The translations under genes and the position numbers were made by a program. A DNA stretch of 64,000 nucleotides from NCBI RefSeq assembly GCF_001642475.1, contig NW_019173942.1:124001-188000 (forward strand). Reading direction: 5' to 3'. This document shows, piece after piece, positions 35,830 through 47,042 of the stretch. Positions within the stretch are counted from its first letter, which is position 1; each line of letters opens with the position of its first letter. This DNA is from Fonsecaea monophora (Eukaryota > Ascomycota > Eurotiomycetes > Chaetothyriales > Herpotrichiellaceae). Below the pieces are notes generated by a model that was not told the origin of the DNA, searched no databases, and worked only from the letters and a program-made list of their open reading frames with translations.

Positions 35830-37146
35830 GTTTGAATCGGCGAGACAATGATGAGGTAGAGAAACTTGACAAGAGACGTGAGAGTGTGTAAAGTGTGAGA
35901 TTGTTTTCACTCCAACCGTCGGCGGCAGAGAGTGCGGCTTTAACAATAATCCTCGTGAACAGAACAACAAGCCATGAGATCTTGTTTGATACTCATCCAG
36001 CAAAACTTTTTAGGAGCGGGACAATCATCCCACCTTTAGCAGTACCACGCGAGACTGGTCCAGAAAGGGACCCTGTTTTTGAGCAAGTTTCTGATAGCGC
36101 GGCGTGGATGGCCGTGTCTGGGCAGCTAGCGAGAGATTCTGTGATTGGATACATGGCCGAGAACCCTCACATCTGCATACCTCCTCGTCGGTAGACACAA
36201 GCGACAGAGACTCCAAATACTTGCTCTCATTCCACCCTTACACGCTGTGTTGCCTCATTCTTCCGACCGAATATGCCCGTAGACATGTTGTACCTCTGCC
36301 GAACCCCAAGGCTCTGGGTGAAGCTTATCGCGAGGTCCATTGCCCGTCCTGATGGTGCAGATTTCCGGGCCAGAGTCGGGAGGTTTCAGCCTGCAATACA
36401 ATTCGAAGTAGTACTTCTCGTGCCTTCGTCACGCAGATTTGTTGTATTTTCTCGCATTATTTTGCGATTCGCTCTTCCGATTGAGCGGTGTCGTTGGATA
36501 GTCGGGAGGTATGGAGCTTTGTCCTGCGCTAGTCCGATTATGGCACCGCCAAGGTTTTCCAGGGGAAGGAGCACGTTATTAAGCCTCTATTCAGAAGGTT
36601 AGACGGATCTGTCCCTATTCCTCAAGTAGTTAGTGTCAATCAATCCGACTCGAAAGTGCCACCAGGACATCCAAAGACTTTGCCCTTCACACCAGTGATC
36701 TCAAATCCTCTGTGATCAGCAAATCCAGGAATGGGCCACCAATATGGGCCCCTACCGTTGCAGCAGAACCCGAAGGGCGGGATGCCAAGCAACAAGACTT
36801 GGAGCGATCGCTGCCCACCAGCCAGTGGAAGTGGGTTGAGCAAGTTTCGCAATCGCCAGTCATAGACAGCTTGACCCGTGGGAGCGAGGGCAAGACTTTT
36901 CCTCTTTCCAGCGTGCCCTTCTCCGCGGGTCTGGCCGACCCCAATACTGGCATCCCTTTCGAATCTCCCCAATGTTCATTGGCTCTTGAGGTGAGAGTCT
37001 CTGGGTCCTCGCTCATCCTCGACACACAAAGGCCCGATGTATGTTATCGTTCAGTCAATCAAATTCCCAGGTATAAAGTCCTTCTATGTGACCATGAGTA
37101 AGTGTCAAAGGAAGTTCCGCAAAGTTTCGTGCTCCTCAAAGTCAGG
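35830..37146. promoter_or_regulatory. Divergent control region, Ctr transporter and reductase
   Basis: 1.3 kb between the two metal-uptake genes. Short frames on both strands, for example 36640-36972 minus and 36712-37101 plus, overlap each other and look like chance. It is the likely site for copper- or iron-responsive factors, but I did not find a clean consensus cluster. Confidence 0.45.
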
Positions 37147-39360
37147 ATGAAGGTCCCCTCTCGCCTGGTGGCCCTGCTGTTCACCAGCACTTATTTTCTC
37201 ACTGCACAATGCATGACATCCTCAGGTCGTGCTGGACATGGTCTCATTGGCTATGGCATCAATATGTACTTTCCTTACTGTTGCACGTCGTGCCGCAATG
37301 TGTTGTCCGGGAGCCGGCTCAATTGCTCCGAAGTCATGGAGATGGACGACATGGGCGGAATGGACATGGGCGGTGGCGGCGACTTCATGACCATGCCCGA
37401 GTGCTATGCCACTGACGATGCCTTCCTTCAGTCGCTGGCCCTCTGCATTCACCAGCGCTGTCCCAACGACCCCAATGAATATAACCTCAAGGACTGGCAA
37501 ATTGAAAAATGGTGGGCAATGAATGTTGTTGGCAGTGCTGCTGTCCAGCCAGACCCGAAGGAGTCATATGCTGAGGCATTGGCCAAGGTGACCACTCTGC
37601 CAACGGAAACCCTAGTGGCGGGTGATGCCCTGAATCGGACAATGTTGGTGTCTATCGAAGACTATCAACCAAACTGGAACGCCAATACGATATTCGAGCA
37701 CATCGAGATCCTGCACGAGCGTTACGGGTGAGTTTGCATATTGATATTCTCCTTCTGGTTACAACCTCTCTCTGACATCGAGTACAGACTAGTGGTCTTC
37801 CTTTCTGGAGTCGTTATTCCCGTCGGCTTCTCACTCCTTCGTTTTCTGCCTTTCCCAGGACGTTGGGTCACCCTCTTCAACGCTTGGGTAATCGACCCTC
37901 CTGCGATCGGCCGACATCACAAAGTGCCCATATTGTGGGGACTGACCAATATGCCAACTCGAGGACAGGCCCTGTTCATCGCGTACCTGACAATTGTCAA
38001 TCTCCTTCTCTGCGCCACCGGGTACTCTTCCAGACAACCAAATGGCTGGTGGCTCAACGATCGAGACCGCGAGATCCTGACCTATGTGACTAACCGAACC
38101 GGTGTGCTCAGTTTCGCCAACATCCCCCTGCTCATTCTATACGCTGGCCGAAACAACGTCCTGCTGTGGTTGACCAACTGGAGCCACGATACCTTCATGT
38201 TATTGCACCGCTATGTCGCAGGCATCGCCACTCTCCAGGCTATTGTGCACTCTCTCATCTACCTTTACATCTACAATGTGGATGGCGAGCACTCCAGCGA
38301 AAGTAAACTTCCATACTGGTACTGGGGAGCCATCGCCACCATAGGCATGTCGATTTTGCTTCCGATGTCGATCCTGCCGCTCCGTCGGATGCTATACGAG
38401 GCTTTCCTCTTATGGCACATTGCCGTCTCCGTCCTGGTTGTCGTGGGATGCTACCTGCACATCTATGATCGGTTCGGTCATCAATGGGGCTACGAAGTTT
38501 GGATCTACGTCGCAATTGCTGTCTGGGTATTCGATCGTCTCCTCCGGGTCGGCCGGTTTGTTCGTGCTGGTTTTCGTTACGCAAAGGTCACCATTATCGA
38601 CGACGACTACGTCCGCGTCGACATTGAAGGTGTCGGCGGCAACGGCCATGCTTACCTTTACTTCCCCACGCTGACTTGGCGGGTGTGGGAGAATCATCCG
38701 TTCTCAGTCGCATCGACCATCCTCAATACCTCCCGCGAACCATCCGCGTCGAAGGCGAATGTGAAACCCTTGATGGCCGATGTTGAAAAGGATGGCGGCA
38801 GCTCGACGGCGGGCGCCGCCCTCAGCTCCGATCACTCCAGTGACGGAGAACTTGACGAGCACCAGCCCCAGCCGCCCAAATTGGCCATGACCTTTCTCCT
38901 CCGCACCCGCGGCGGTCTCACCTCGATCCTGCGCTCACAAAGCCGAATCCCAGTCCTGGTCGAGCCCGGGTACGGACACCCCTCCGATCTCTCAGACTAT
39001 CCAACGCTGATCTGCGTCGCTGGCGGCGTCGGGATCACCACGGTCCTACCACTCCTGCGCAGCCACCCAGGCCGAACCAAGCTTCTGTGGGGCATGCGCA
39101 CTCCGTCGCTCGCCGAGGCTATGGAGGCTCAGTTGGCAGGAGTTGAGAAACAAGTCTTCGTCGGCAAACGCATGAACGTACGCGAAGAACTCGAGCGAGA
39201 GCTGGGCGCTTCTCCCGTCGTGGGCAACGATTGCGCCGTCGCCGTCGTCGTGAGCGGTCCGGACGGCATGGCAGACGACGTGAGGAACGCGGTGTGCGTG
39301 ATTGCAAGGAGGAAGAAGGGTCTCAAGGTCAAGCTGGTCGAGGACTCCTTTTCGTGGTAG
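37147..39360 (+). CDS. Ferric/cupric-chelate reductase (FRE family)
   Basis: Membrane flavocytochrome that moves electrons from NADPH through FAD and two hemes to external Fe(III) or Cu(II). Exons 37147-37727 and 37788-39360 flank a 60-nt intron, giving 717 residues. It has a signal peptide, then a Cys-rich extracellular domain with a Met motif (MEMDDMGGMDMG, 64-75). The ferric-reductase TM core has heme histidines in LLHRYVAG, AIVHSL, LLWHIAVS and GCYLHIY. The FAD motif is HPFSVAS and the NADPH site GGVGITT, with a closing SFSW. The Met motif matches that of the adjacent Ctr transporter and suggests copper as a substrate. No closer subfamily name is assigned. Confidence 0.93.
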
Positions 39361-40021
39361 TGGTGCGAACAGGTAGTTCTTTTGTTCTTCTCCGAGTCCG
39401 TTCAGAGGACTGACTCCCCGAGACATGGGGACGGCGGAAGAATGCCGATGCTTTCTGTACACACATGTCCCATGTTCCTTCCTTCACTCCTCTGTTCCTT
39501 TCTCCAACATCACTGTCTGTCTCTCGTCGACGAAGATGAAAGAGATCCTCTGCTTCCAACTAAGAGTTTCATCCATGACGCCCTTCTCTCCCCAGCCCTT
39601 TGGTCACTCGTCACTGTCCCCAGATCCATCAAAGACAGTGCAATGCAGTGCAGTACAAAGTGAAAGTGAAATGCAATTCCATGAGACGACTACGACACTC
39701 GAGAAAAGATTCTACCGTGATGACGCGGTTCAAAATGAATGTATGCTCAAAGAACGCAAGGTTCGGGATATGTCTACATGTATACATGGGATGGTTAGGG
39801 TGTGTCCGTTCTACCTCACGTTCACTATCCTGTCCACTGTCTTATCCATCTATCGAGACAAATTGCTACATCACCCTGAGAACCCGACGTTGTATTGGAG
39901 CACAACCAACTCCGTCCCCAACCACTGTTAGTTGCATAAATAGTTGAAGGACCAAGTGAGAGATAGATTATCTATCCACTTCATGGTGAAGATTATTCCA
40001 CTCTCACCCTTCCATGCCTGG
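39361..40021. other. Intergenic region, convergent 3' flanks
   Basis: About 660 bases with no supported gene. A 168-codon plus frame at 39425-39931 is open but featureless. Confidence 0.5.
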
Positions 40022-40753
40022 TCAGGGCCTCACCTTACACAGGAGCGCACGGATCCGAGCAGACTTGATCTCGTTGGAGGGCCTCAGGCTCATCTGGAAC
40101 ACTTGCTTGGAGAGGGCCGCCTTTGCCACTCTACTCTTTGCTGTCGGGGTCGCACCACCCTTGTTGACGCCGGCGGACCTTGTCGACCTTGCAAGATCGG
40201 ATAGAGGCGGCAGTTTGTTTCCTCTATTGCCTCTGGGGGTGCTGGTCGCAGGAAACCGTGCCTCGGCCTTGCCATTGACTCTCCCAGCCGGTGTGTGCGA
40301 GGAGGAGGCCTTTGGGTCCAGCCTCTTCGGTGATGACAGGCTCTTCGATGATGACAGGCTCTTCGATGGTGACAGGCTCTTCGATGGTGACAGGCTCTTC
40401 GATGGTGACAGGCTCTTCGAAGGTGACAGGCTCTTCGAAGGTGACAGGCTCTTCGATGATGACCGCCAGTTGTCCAACGCCGCTCTCAACTCCTCGGCCT
40501 CACTCTCGGTGTCGTCTGACAGGCACCCTTCCACTCCCCCTACTGTAGACACGTAGTGCCAGCCCTTGGCAGTTTGTAGATATGCACCCTTGGTGCGCAT
40601 CTGTTGCAAGGCCAAGGCGGCACTGTGCTCCTCCCGCGCCCGGATCCAGAAGTCGCAAAGCGACAGTACAGCTGCTTCCTCTTCTGCAGTCCTTGGCGTA
40701 GACCGGGAGCTGTCCGCGCTGGAGGCGTTGCTGTTCCTAGTAGTGGTGGCCAT
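40022..40753 (-). CDS. Uncharacterised protein with SLSPSK hexapeptide repeats
   Basis: 243 residues, single exon. Residues 1-95 are globular with a helical segment EEEAAVLSLCDFWIRAREE and GWHYVSTVGG, not recognised as a known domain. Residues about 98-142 are seven to eight copies of S-K-S-L-S-(P/S), coded by 18-base tandem repeats. The last 100 residues are basic, Ser/Pro-rich and probably disordered, with possible phosphorylation sites in the SPSK units. No membrane or signal segment is present. It is flanked by two further proteins without known domains; function unknown. Confidence 0.6.
   Translation of the reverse strand: MATTTRNSNASSADSSRSTPRTAEEEAAVLSLCDFWIRAREEHSAALALQQMRTKGAYLQTAKGWHYVSTVGGVEGCLSDDTESEAEELRAALDNWRSSSKSLSPSKSLSPSKSLSPSKSLSPSKSLSPSKSLSSSKSLSSPKRLDPKASSSHTPAGRVNGKAEARFPATSTPRGNRGNKLPPLSDLARSTRSAGVNKGGATPTAKSRVAKAALSKQVFQMSLRPSNEIKSARIRALLCKVRP
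40322..40462. repeat. 18-base tandem repeat within a coding region
   Basis: About eight near-identical 18-mers, plus-strand unit CTCTTCGATGGTGACAGG with variants at the GGT/GAT and ATG/AAG positions. The unit length is a multiple of three, so copy-number change keeps the reading frame of the 40022-40753 gene. Confidence 0.9.
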
Positions 40754-41252
40754 TGTTGAGACTGATGAGGAACAGAGGTGTGGAATAGAGGAATAGAAGG
40801 CGATGTGGCGTTCAGATCAAAGAGGGTTGTCGAGTTTCGGTCTTGGGAAGATGTTGAGGAGGCCTCCAAAGGTAACCAGTACACTTTTGTTGTAAACGTA
40901 GCTAGATTTTTTGCTGGGCGGTCGCCATTTGATATATTCGAATATGGTCTGGTAGGTCCTCAGAGACTAGGTTAACGTTTGGCGAGGGTTGCCTCCCAGA
41001 GACTGACGACGGGGTATGTAGGTCCTCAAACCATCGAAAGGGGTGAGGACTTACTTTCGAGGCAGGACCTTTCCTTCCTTACACCTGAAAGTCCTCATTC
41101 CTCCAGCATATAGGCAGACCATATGCCACACTCTTGCAAGATGTAGCACTCTACGCAGCGTCCTCCTTTCAGCCGAGTTCAAGTGAAGGTCTAATATATC
41201 TCGCTTCTCCTTCCCGACGGATCCCCAACAAACACAAACAACCTCGTCAACC
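40754..41252. other. Divergent promoter region of two orphan genes
   Basis: About 500 bases between the divergent starts of the repeat-protein gene and the 41253 gene. Nothing else seen. Confidence 0.45.
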
Positions 41253-42233
41253 ATGGCGAGCTTCCCACCCACAGTAACAATTACAGCACAATCATTGGAC
41301 AACTGCTCAGCAGCATCCGACAATGTCAACCACAGTCGTCTATCGCTTGAAGCGTGGATGTCCCTCTTCACTACTGCCGGTCATCACAGCTTCCTCCACA
41401 AGCTGTATAACCAGGAAGCGAGGTCATGGTATTACATCCTGCACTATCAGGGTGACCTCCCTCTCTCGGCCCTTTCGCAGGAATGGCGACATTGGTTGGT
41501 GATGATTCGGTCCGAGAGACTAGTTGTCGAAAAGAGGGTGGGGCAAGGAGAGCGCCTCGCAGAAATGAGGCTCGAGATCTGGCCAACGAGCGCGAAAAGC
41601 ATGACGAGCTGCCACTACCGTTGTGTATGGCGAGTACCCGTCGCTGTCCTCAAGTCACTGGACGAGGTAGCTGAGAGTGACAGCCCGAAGGACTCTGGGT
41701 ACAACTCAGACGCTACCCTTGACAGTGCAAGGGAGAACCTCACGCGGGAGGTGAAGGAGAATCGGCAGTGGAAAGGGAAGAGGCCGGAAGCGTGGTCGAT
41801 GCAGGAGAGGTGGAACAGGCGGGAACTCGCGCAGGAAGGGGGACAAGATCATGGCGAAGATGAGTTTCGAGGGTTGGCAGAAGGAGACCCCGTTGGCAAC
41901 GCAGGCGTGTCGTATCTGATGCGCACCCTCCCTAGTTCCTTCCAAGCTATCCTCTGGAACCGTCCTTCGGTGACAGGTGCATCCTACTCCAGGTGCACGA
42001 GAAGCACAACAGAATGCCACATTCAGTTGGGGCTCGAGCGAGACGCTGCAATGGCCGCGGGGGCAACAGGAGCACGGCGGAATTTTGGGAAGCTGGGTGG
42101 GGTAGAGGCGGGTGTCATGAGCATCGGGCGCGAACTGCAGGTACTGCAGATGCTGGAAGATGTGGTTGTGCGGCGACCGTTTCAACACAACAACCTGGAG
42201 GAGACACTGTGGAGCTATGCGCAACAGATGTAA
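41253..42233 (+). CDS. Uncharacterised 326-residue protein
   Basis: Single open frame, ATG in good context (CAACCATGG). The first 120 residues look folded, with Trp-rich strands EAWMSLFTTAGHH, SWYYILHYQGDLPL and EWRHWLVMIRSE. The middle is Asp/Ser/Glu-rich and polar, including SGYNSDATLDSA. The last part is mixed helical. I do not recognise a domain. It sits between two other orphan genes, suggesting a lineage-specific block. Confidence 0.55.
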   Translation: MASFPPTVTITAQSLDNCSAASDNVNHSRLSLEAWMSLFTTAGHHSFLHKLYNQEARSWYYILHYQGDLPLSALSQEWRHWLVMIRSERLVVEKRVGQGERLAEMRLEIWPTSAKSMTSCHYRCVWRVPVAVLKSLDEVAESDSPKDSGYNSDATLDSARENLTREVKENRQWKGKRPEAWSMQERWNRRELAQEGGQDHGEDEFRGLAEGDPVGNAGVSYLMRTLPSSFQAILWNRPSVTGASYSRCTRSTTECHIQLGLERDAAMAAGATGARRNFGKLGGVEAGVMSIGRELQVLQMLEDVVVRRPFQHNNLEETLWSYAQQM

Positions 42234-42888
42234 CGGGAGGTCTGCAGAGAATGAACCCGGCACTCCACCTCTCCTTTCCATCCACAGCCTTGCAGTTCTC
42301 GGGATCCAATCACAGCTTGACTTGGCAGCCCGCCACTAACCCAATACGGTACATTTAGACTCGACCACCGAACAAGGTAATCAGGCCTTGAAAGACTTGT
42401 GTTCCTCGATGTATGGATCAAAGGATCGAGAACAAAGCTATTTGTGCCGTCTCTCTCAAAGGTCCTCGCAAAAAGAAAGAAAAAAATTCAGTATGAAATG
42501 TACTGGAGACTCCACTGTCAAGGTCTCATTCATTCATTCGGCACAATGGCCAACAAAGGTCACGTCAGATGGAACCAAAACAATGAGAATAGGTCTGGGT
42601 ACGTGCTTATGGGCGTGGTAAAGTCTGTGCTCAGTCCAAACATGTCCTCTCTAGGCTGAGAGTGAGTAAACTACGAGGACCTGTCTTGAAGAATATAAAC
42701 CGGATACCGGCCAGCTCGAAGTGCTCAGCAGCTGTCATTGTCCTGCACGTACACCACTCCCACAGACATATAGTACAACGTCCCTTTGACATACGGTCCT
42801 TTCACAGGCACGACCTTGCTTGTTACATCATTGTATCAACAGCGCACTCTCTCCCCCCTCACCACTCACTCACCGCCATCACCTCGTA
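42234..42888. other. Intergenic region, 3' flank and promoter
   Basis: About 650 bases between two same-strand genes. It ends in a C/T-rich stretch just before the ATG at 42889, typical of a fungal promoter. No gene seen. Confidence 0.5.
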
Positions 42889-43947
42889 ATGGCTCCTCGA
42901 CGATCGACTTCAGGCAAGAAGGCGAAGCGGCCGGCCGCAAGAAAGCCATCGACCACCCCTGCACAAGTATACCAAAGCCTAGAATACTCGCAACACATCA
43001 AGCCGCTGGACAGTTCCGAGGTCGACCTCGATCTCGAGGCCATAAAGTTGGGGCACGTGCCAGGGAGCACACGCGGGCGAATAGAAAAGCCTGCCGATGA
43101 CAGGCTGGCGGCGACGATGGAGAATATCGCGCATCGCAGACGCGTGGTATTGAAGGCGGTCCAGCAGGAGAGAAGTAGTTGGAGAGTTATGGACAAGGAC
43201 ACGCAGCCAGAGACACGCAGGTCAACTCCGGAGGCCATCGCCGACCTCAAGCAAAGTGTCCCAGTCCCGACGTCCTTCCCAGAGTCAAACATCAGGCCGG
43301 CGGTCGACGGCGCAGAACCAACGGCATCGGACAGGGCGAACCAGTCTGGCCAGAAGCAAGTTGAGGGTGCTTTCCAGGAACGCACCGGGGCAGTCCGCGA
43401 GGGTGAGACCTCCGCCCTCTTGCAGGTGGTCGATTTCGAGGGAAGCCCCGTCAGCAAATGCCCCGTTCTCGAGGCTCTTGGCATGGGAGAGGATCAGGCG
43501 TCGCAAAGACTTCCCTATCCTCTCAACAACAAAGAGTTCTTGCAACTCTATGTTGCGCCGTTGTTTGAGATGGAGATGCGCTGTGGTGAAAGACACCGGC
43601 CACAAGAGCCTACCTTGGAGCAACGCAAGGCAAGGCTCCTTGACCGACTCGACCGCTGTGAGGAGATTGCTGCCAGAGTCGTCGCCATCGTTGACGCTGT
43701 AGACAGGCAATGGGAGGGGTCGCTTCCTGTCGAGGAAGCAGACAGTAGGGCTTTCTTTCGGTGCAGGGACGCATATCGACAGCTGGAGCAAGCTGTTGCG
43801 ACCGAGGCGCCCAGGCATAGCAATTGCCCCTACTGGACATATACCAGCAGACTGGCGCTGATGCGGGCGGAGAAGCGGGTCGAGGAGCAGATATGGAAGA
43901 CGCCGATGTTGGTGGAAAACATCCCACGGCCAGCCAACGACCAATGA
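42889..43947 (+). CDS. Uncharacterised 352-residue protein
   Basis: Single exon from ATG at 42889 (TCGTAATGG). The N-terminus is very basic: MAPRRSTSGKKAKRPAARKP, like a nuclear-localisation or DNA-contact tail. Residues 60-130 are charged and helical. The C-terminal half is an alpha-helical, acidic-basic domain with DRLDRCEEIAARVVAIVDAV and MRAEKRVEEQIWK, perhaps a coiled coil. The family is not recognised. A 241-codon antisense frame overlaps but is judged a shadow. Confidence 0.55.
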   Translation: MAPRRSTSGKKAKRPAARKPSTTPAQVYQSLEYSQHIKPLDSSEVDLDLEAIKLGHVPGSTRGRIEKPADDRLAATMENIAHRRRVVLKAVQQERSSWRVMDKDTQPETRRSTPEAIADLKQSVPVPTSFPESNIRPAVDGAEPTASDRANQSGQKQVEGAFQERTGAVREGETSALLQVVDFEGSPVSKCPVLEALGMGEDQASQRLPYPLNNKEFLQLYVAPLFEMEMRCGERHRPQEPTLEQRKARLLDRLDRCEEIAARVVAIVDAVDRQWEGSLPVEEADSRAFFRCRDAYRQLEQAVATEAPRHSNCPYWTYTSRLALMRAEKRVEEQIWKTPMLVENIPRPANDQ

Positions 43948-44467
43948 CACCGGAAACAATCGAACCAACACCCACTGGAAGCGGCAATCCGCGAAGCCCA
44001 ATAGGGACATTCTTCTGAAGTCAAGGCTGTGGTGAGCACCAGAGGTTGTGGAGAAAAATTAGGGAAATCTAGTTGGAATACTGGTGGCTTTGGAGGAGAG
44101 GACTCGACATAGAGAGCTCGGAGGACAAATCACCACAGATTTGAATCAAGAGATATGTATTGTTGATGTTTGTACATAGATAAGGAGGTCTCTCTCTCTC
44201 TCTCTTTCTGCATGAGCGGCGACACCAGGCTCAAGTTGGAATAGATATAGATCGACTCCTATTGACACACGGCTGTAAGATCATCGATGATATTGCGATT
44301 TCCGCCACCAGGGCATAATGTCTTAGATTCCCAATCGCTGCATGGGAGAGTATGGCTGTTCTCAAAGTTTAGTCAAGACTTTTGTTAGGACATCGGATAT
44401 CAGTCGAATCTTCACAAGCCTCGAGTGTTGATCTTGAGCAGCGTCGCCTGATACCGCTCTATTTGCA
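43948..44467. other. Intergenic region between convergent genes
   Basis: 520 bases including a (TC)n tract at 44189-44206. No gene seen. Confidence 0.5.
44189..44206. repeat. (TC)n microsatellite
   Basis: About eight TC units between the 3' ends of two genes. Confidence 0.75.
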
Positions 44468-46599
44468 TCAACACTTCCAGACTCCAACTTCTCCATTTCT
44501 CCTTCCCTCGATCAGGTAGCCATCTTTCAGCCTGACGCGATCCACAATACTCGTCTTAGTGCCAGCCATCCGATCCTCAACGCTCGTGTTGGCACCAACA
44601 CCGCAATCCCAATGACGGCCATCAGCCTTGTCATAGACTTTGACGACGTCCTCGCCGGCGGCGCAGACAATGTGTCGGGAATCGAACATCATACTGGTGA
44701 TCGGCGAGTCGTAGGCATACGCGTCAAAAATCGTCCCTGTGCGGAGGTCCCATATCTGTTGCGCATGTTAGTCTTTTCCGCTGGCCATTTGCAGAAATGT
44801 CGCAAACTTACTCTGATACTCCTGTCAGTGCTACCTGTAACAAGATGAGTATCGTCGAACTGCAGGCATGTCACTGGTCCTGTATGGCCCACAAGACTCC
44901 TATGGACTTGTCCGCTTCTGAGATCCCAGAGTCGGACCATTCCATCGGCTGTACCGCAGGCTAGCGCTGCGTCAAAACATTGTAGAGCCCCAACAAAGTC
45001 GGCATTCGAATCTGCAGATCTTCCAGTTGGCCGCCATTGTGTTTCTGTGCTATCTACTGTCGAGTTCGCCTGAGCTGCGGCCCACAAGACATCAAGCGTC
45101 TGGACACACCGGCCTTTCACCAAATCCCACTGCCGCAGCGTCTTATCGGCTGATCCCGAGACCAGCATGTCACCGCGAAGGTGCAATGCAGTGATTTCAT
45201 CGACGTGAGCCTCAAGCACGAAAAGCGGACACTCTTCCATCGCATCAGGAGGTGGTGGAGGGGGCGCGTCTTCACCTTCATTGCCAAAGCCAAGGCCGTC
45301 ATCTTCATCGGCCTTGTCGTCGTCGCCGTTTTCGAGTATTTTGTGTTCATAGGGTTCGTATTTGGCACGACTCAGATCCCACAGACGGATCGTGGCATCA
45401 AGGCTGCCTGTTGCCACAATGTTGTCTTCGACCTGTAAGCAGCGAACGGACGCGGTGTGGCCTTCCAGAAAGCCCATGCAGCGGCCAAGATTCAGGTCCC
45501 AAACGCGCACCGTATCGTCCTGTGCTGCAGTGACCATGGTTCCGAATGGCTGGTCAAAGTCTATAGCAGATATTGAGTCATTATGAGCGGGAATGGTTTT
45601 GATTTGTGAGCCGGGTTCCAGGTGCTCGTGTAGAACCGGCATGGATCTTCTCTTAGAATATTTGGGCCGGCGCTTTGACTTCGGTGACGTGGAGGAGGGC
45701 AATTTGTCGTAGATGGATTGGGACATGAAGGAGGCATCCATGGCTTCAGACTCGGGGGTGTCTACGCGAGGAGCGTTGAGGGTGCTAGTAGACTGGTCCA
45801 TTGCCCCTTGCTCCTCGAGTTCCTCTTGCATTTCTTCGATTTTGTTGTCAAGTTCAAGCAGCTCATGCTCAACCTCGGCTTCATCATTTTCAAGGTCGGC
45901 CAATCTCTCGAGAGCGAGCTTCCGCATATTGATCAGGTTGCCAATTTTGTTGTCAATGTCTCGAATCTCTGTGGTGCACATGTTTTTGCGTATTGCCATC
46001 ATCTCCAACCTGTGGTTGACACTGTTCCTCTTCTTCTTGAGGTGGTGTATTGACGGAGGGCCATCCTCTTCAACATCTCCAGCACCCAAAAGCCTGTGTT
46101 GCTTGGAGCTCCGCCGTCGGTGTCCTTTTCGATGTTCGGATTCGCCTTCAGGTAGAGATGCTTGAAACCCTTGAAATAAGGAGTAGGTATTTTCGGCTTC
46201 GGGAATATTTTGCAGTTGTTCTTCGGAGATGTAGGTAAGAGCACGATGCGCAATTTCGCTGGTCGACAGTTTCGCTCTGACGAGCTCAGAAGGCGCCTGC
46301 TGGGAAAAGGAGAATACAGCTCTCTGAATGCCGGGGCGTCGCATCTGGCGGGAGATGCTGTTCATCGCCGCCGGGTAGTGCGCGGCATTATTGTCTCCCA
46401 TAAGGTGGCTTGCGGTCGCTGTGACCTTCCGACTGAAGGCCTCCAGCTGGCGCGTCTTTCGCCAGGAAGTCAGTCTATTATCACCATGATGGTATGGATC
46501 TCTCACGTCAAGGACCGTGCCGAGAACTGAATCGTCTCCATCTCCAGCTGGCCTGCGAGTTTGGGAGGGAGTACGACTGTGCGGCCGCGATCCGGCCAT
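44468..46599 (-). CDS. mdv1: Mitochondrial division protein 1 (Mdv1/Caf4 family)
   Basis: Adaptor that links the outer-membrane receptor Fis1 to the dynamin Dnm1 during mitochondrial fission. Exons 46599-44812 and 44755-44468 flank a 56-nt intron (GTAAGT...CAG), giving 691 residues. The N-terminal part (about 90-170) is the Fis1-binding helical region with SEIAHRALTYISEEQLQNIP. A coiled coil spans about 200-270 (IDNKIGNLINMRKLALERL...). Seven WD40 repeats follow, with repeated VRVWDL/IRLWDL/RQWDL ends. The splice joins SIR to IWDLRTG in the sixth repeat. An acidic insert with DAPPPPPPDAMEE sits in the third WD repeat. It is divergent from chorismate mutase. Confidence 0.93.
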
Positions 46600-47042
46600 G
46601 CAGTTCGATCGCCTTGGGCGTCACTAAAATTACACAGATCGAAGCTGGACAAAAGAGAGGTGAAATGCAGCTAGGCACACTGAAGCCTGAGGCTCTGCAA
46701 GACTATGGTGCAAAATGCGGAGTGAAGATCGTATAGTTGGTTGTTAGGTGCGTCTTGGATTTCGGGGACGCGAAGTCGGAGCTGCGAAACTCTGACGTAT
46801 TTTTTTCCCAGAGTAAATCCGAACGAACGTTCCTTCGCCCACTTCGGATATCATCGCATATTGCTTTGGATTCCATCTGCTTACTTGCTTACCTGCTGAC
46901 CGGGGAAATACCTCTTCTTTAATCCTTTTAAATACCCTGCCAGGTTCTCTTCCAATTTTCTGTTTCCTGTAGCGTCTCCCAGAGTGGTTCTCGGCAGTAT
47001 ATTGCGCGGAACCCGAACATATTCCGCACGCGATCCCAACAT
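46600..47042. promoter_or_regulatory. Divergent promoter region, Mdv1 and chorismate mutase
   Basis: 443 bases between divergent starts. No gene or specific site was identified. Confidence 0.5.

Noticed and set aside
43285..44010. 241-codon minus-strand frame over the 42889 gene
   Set aside because: Antisense to a frame with better start context and protein-like composition; not certain, as neither side has a known family.
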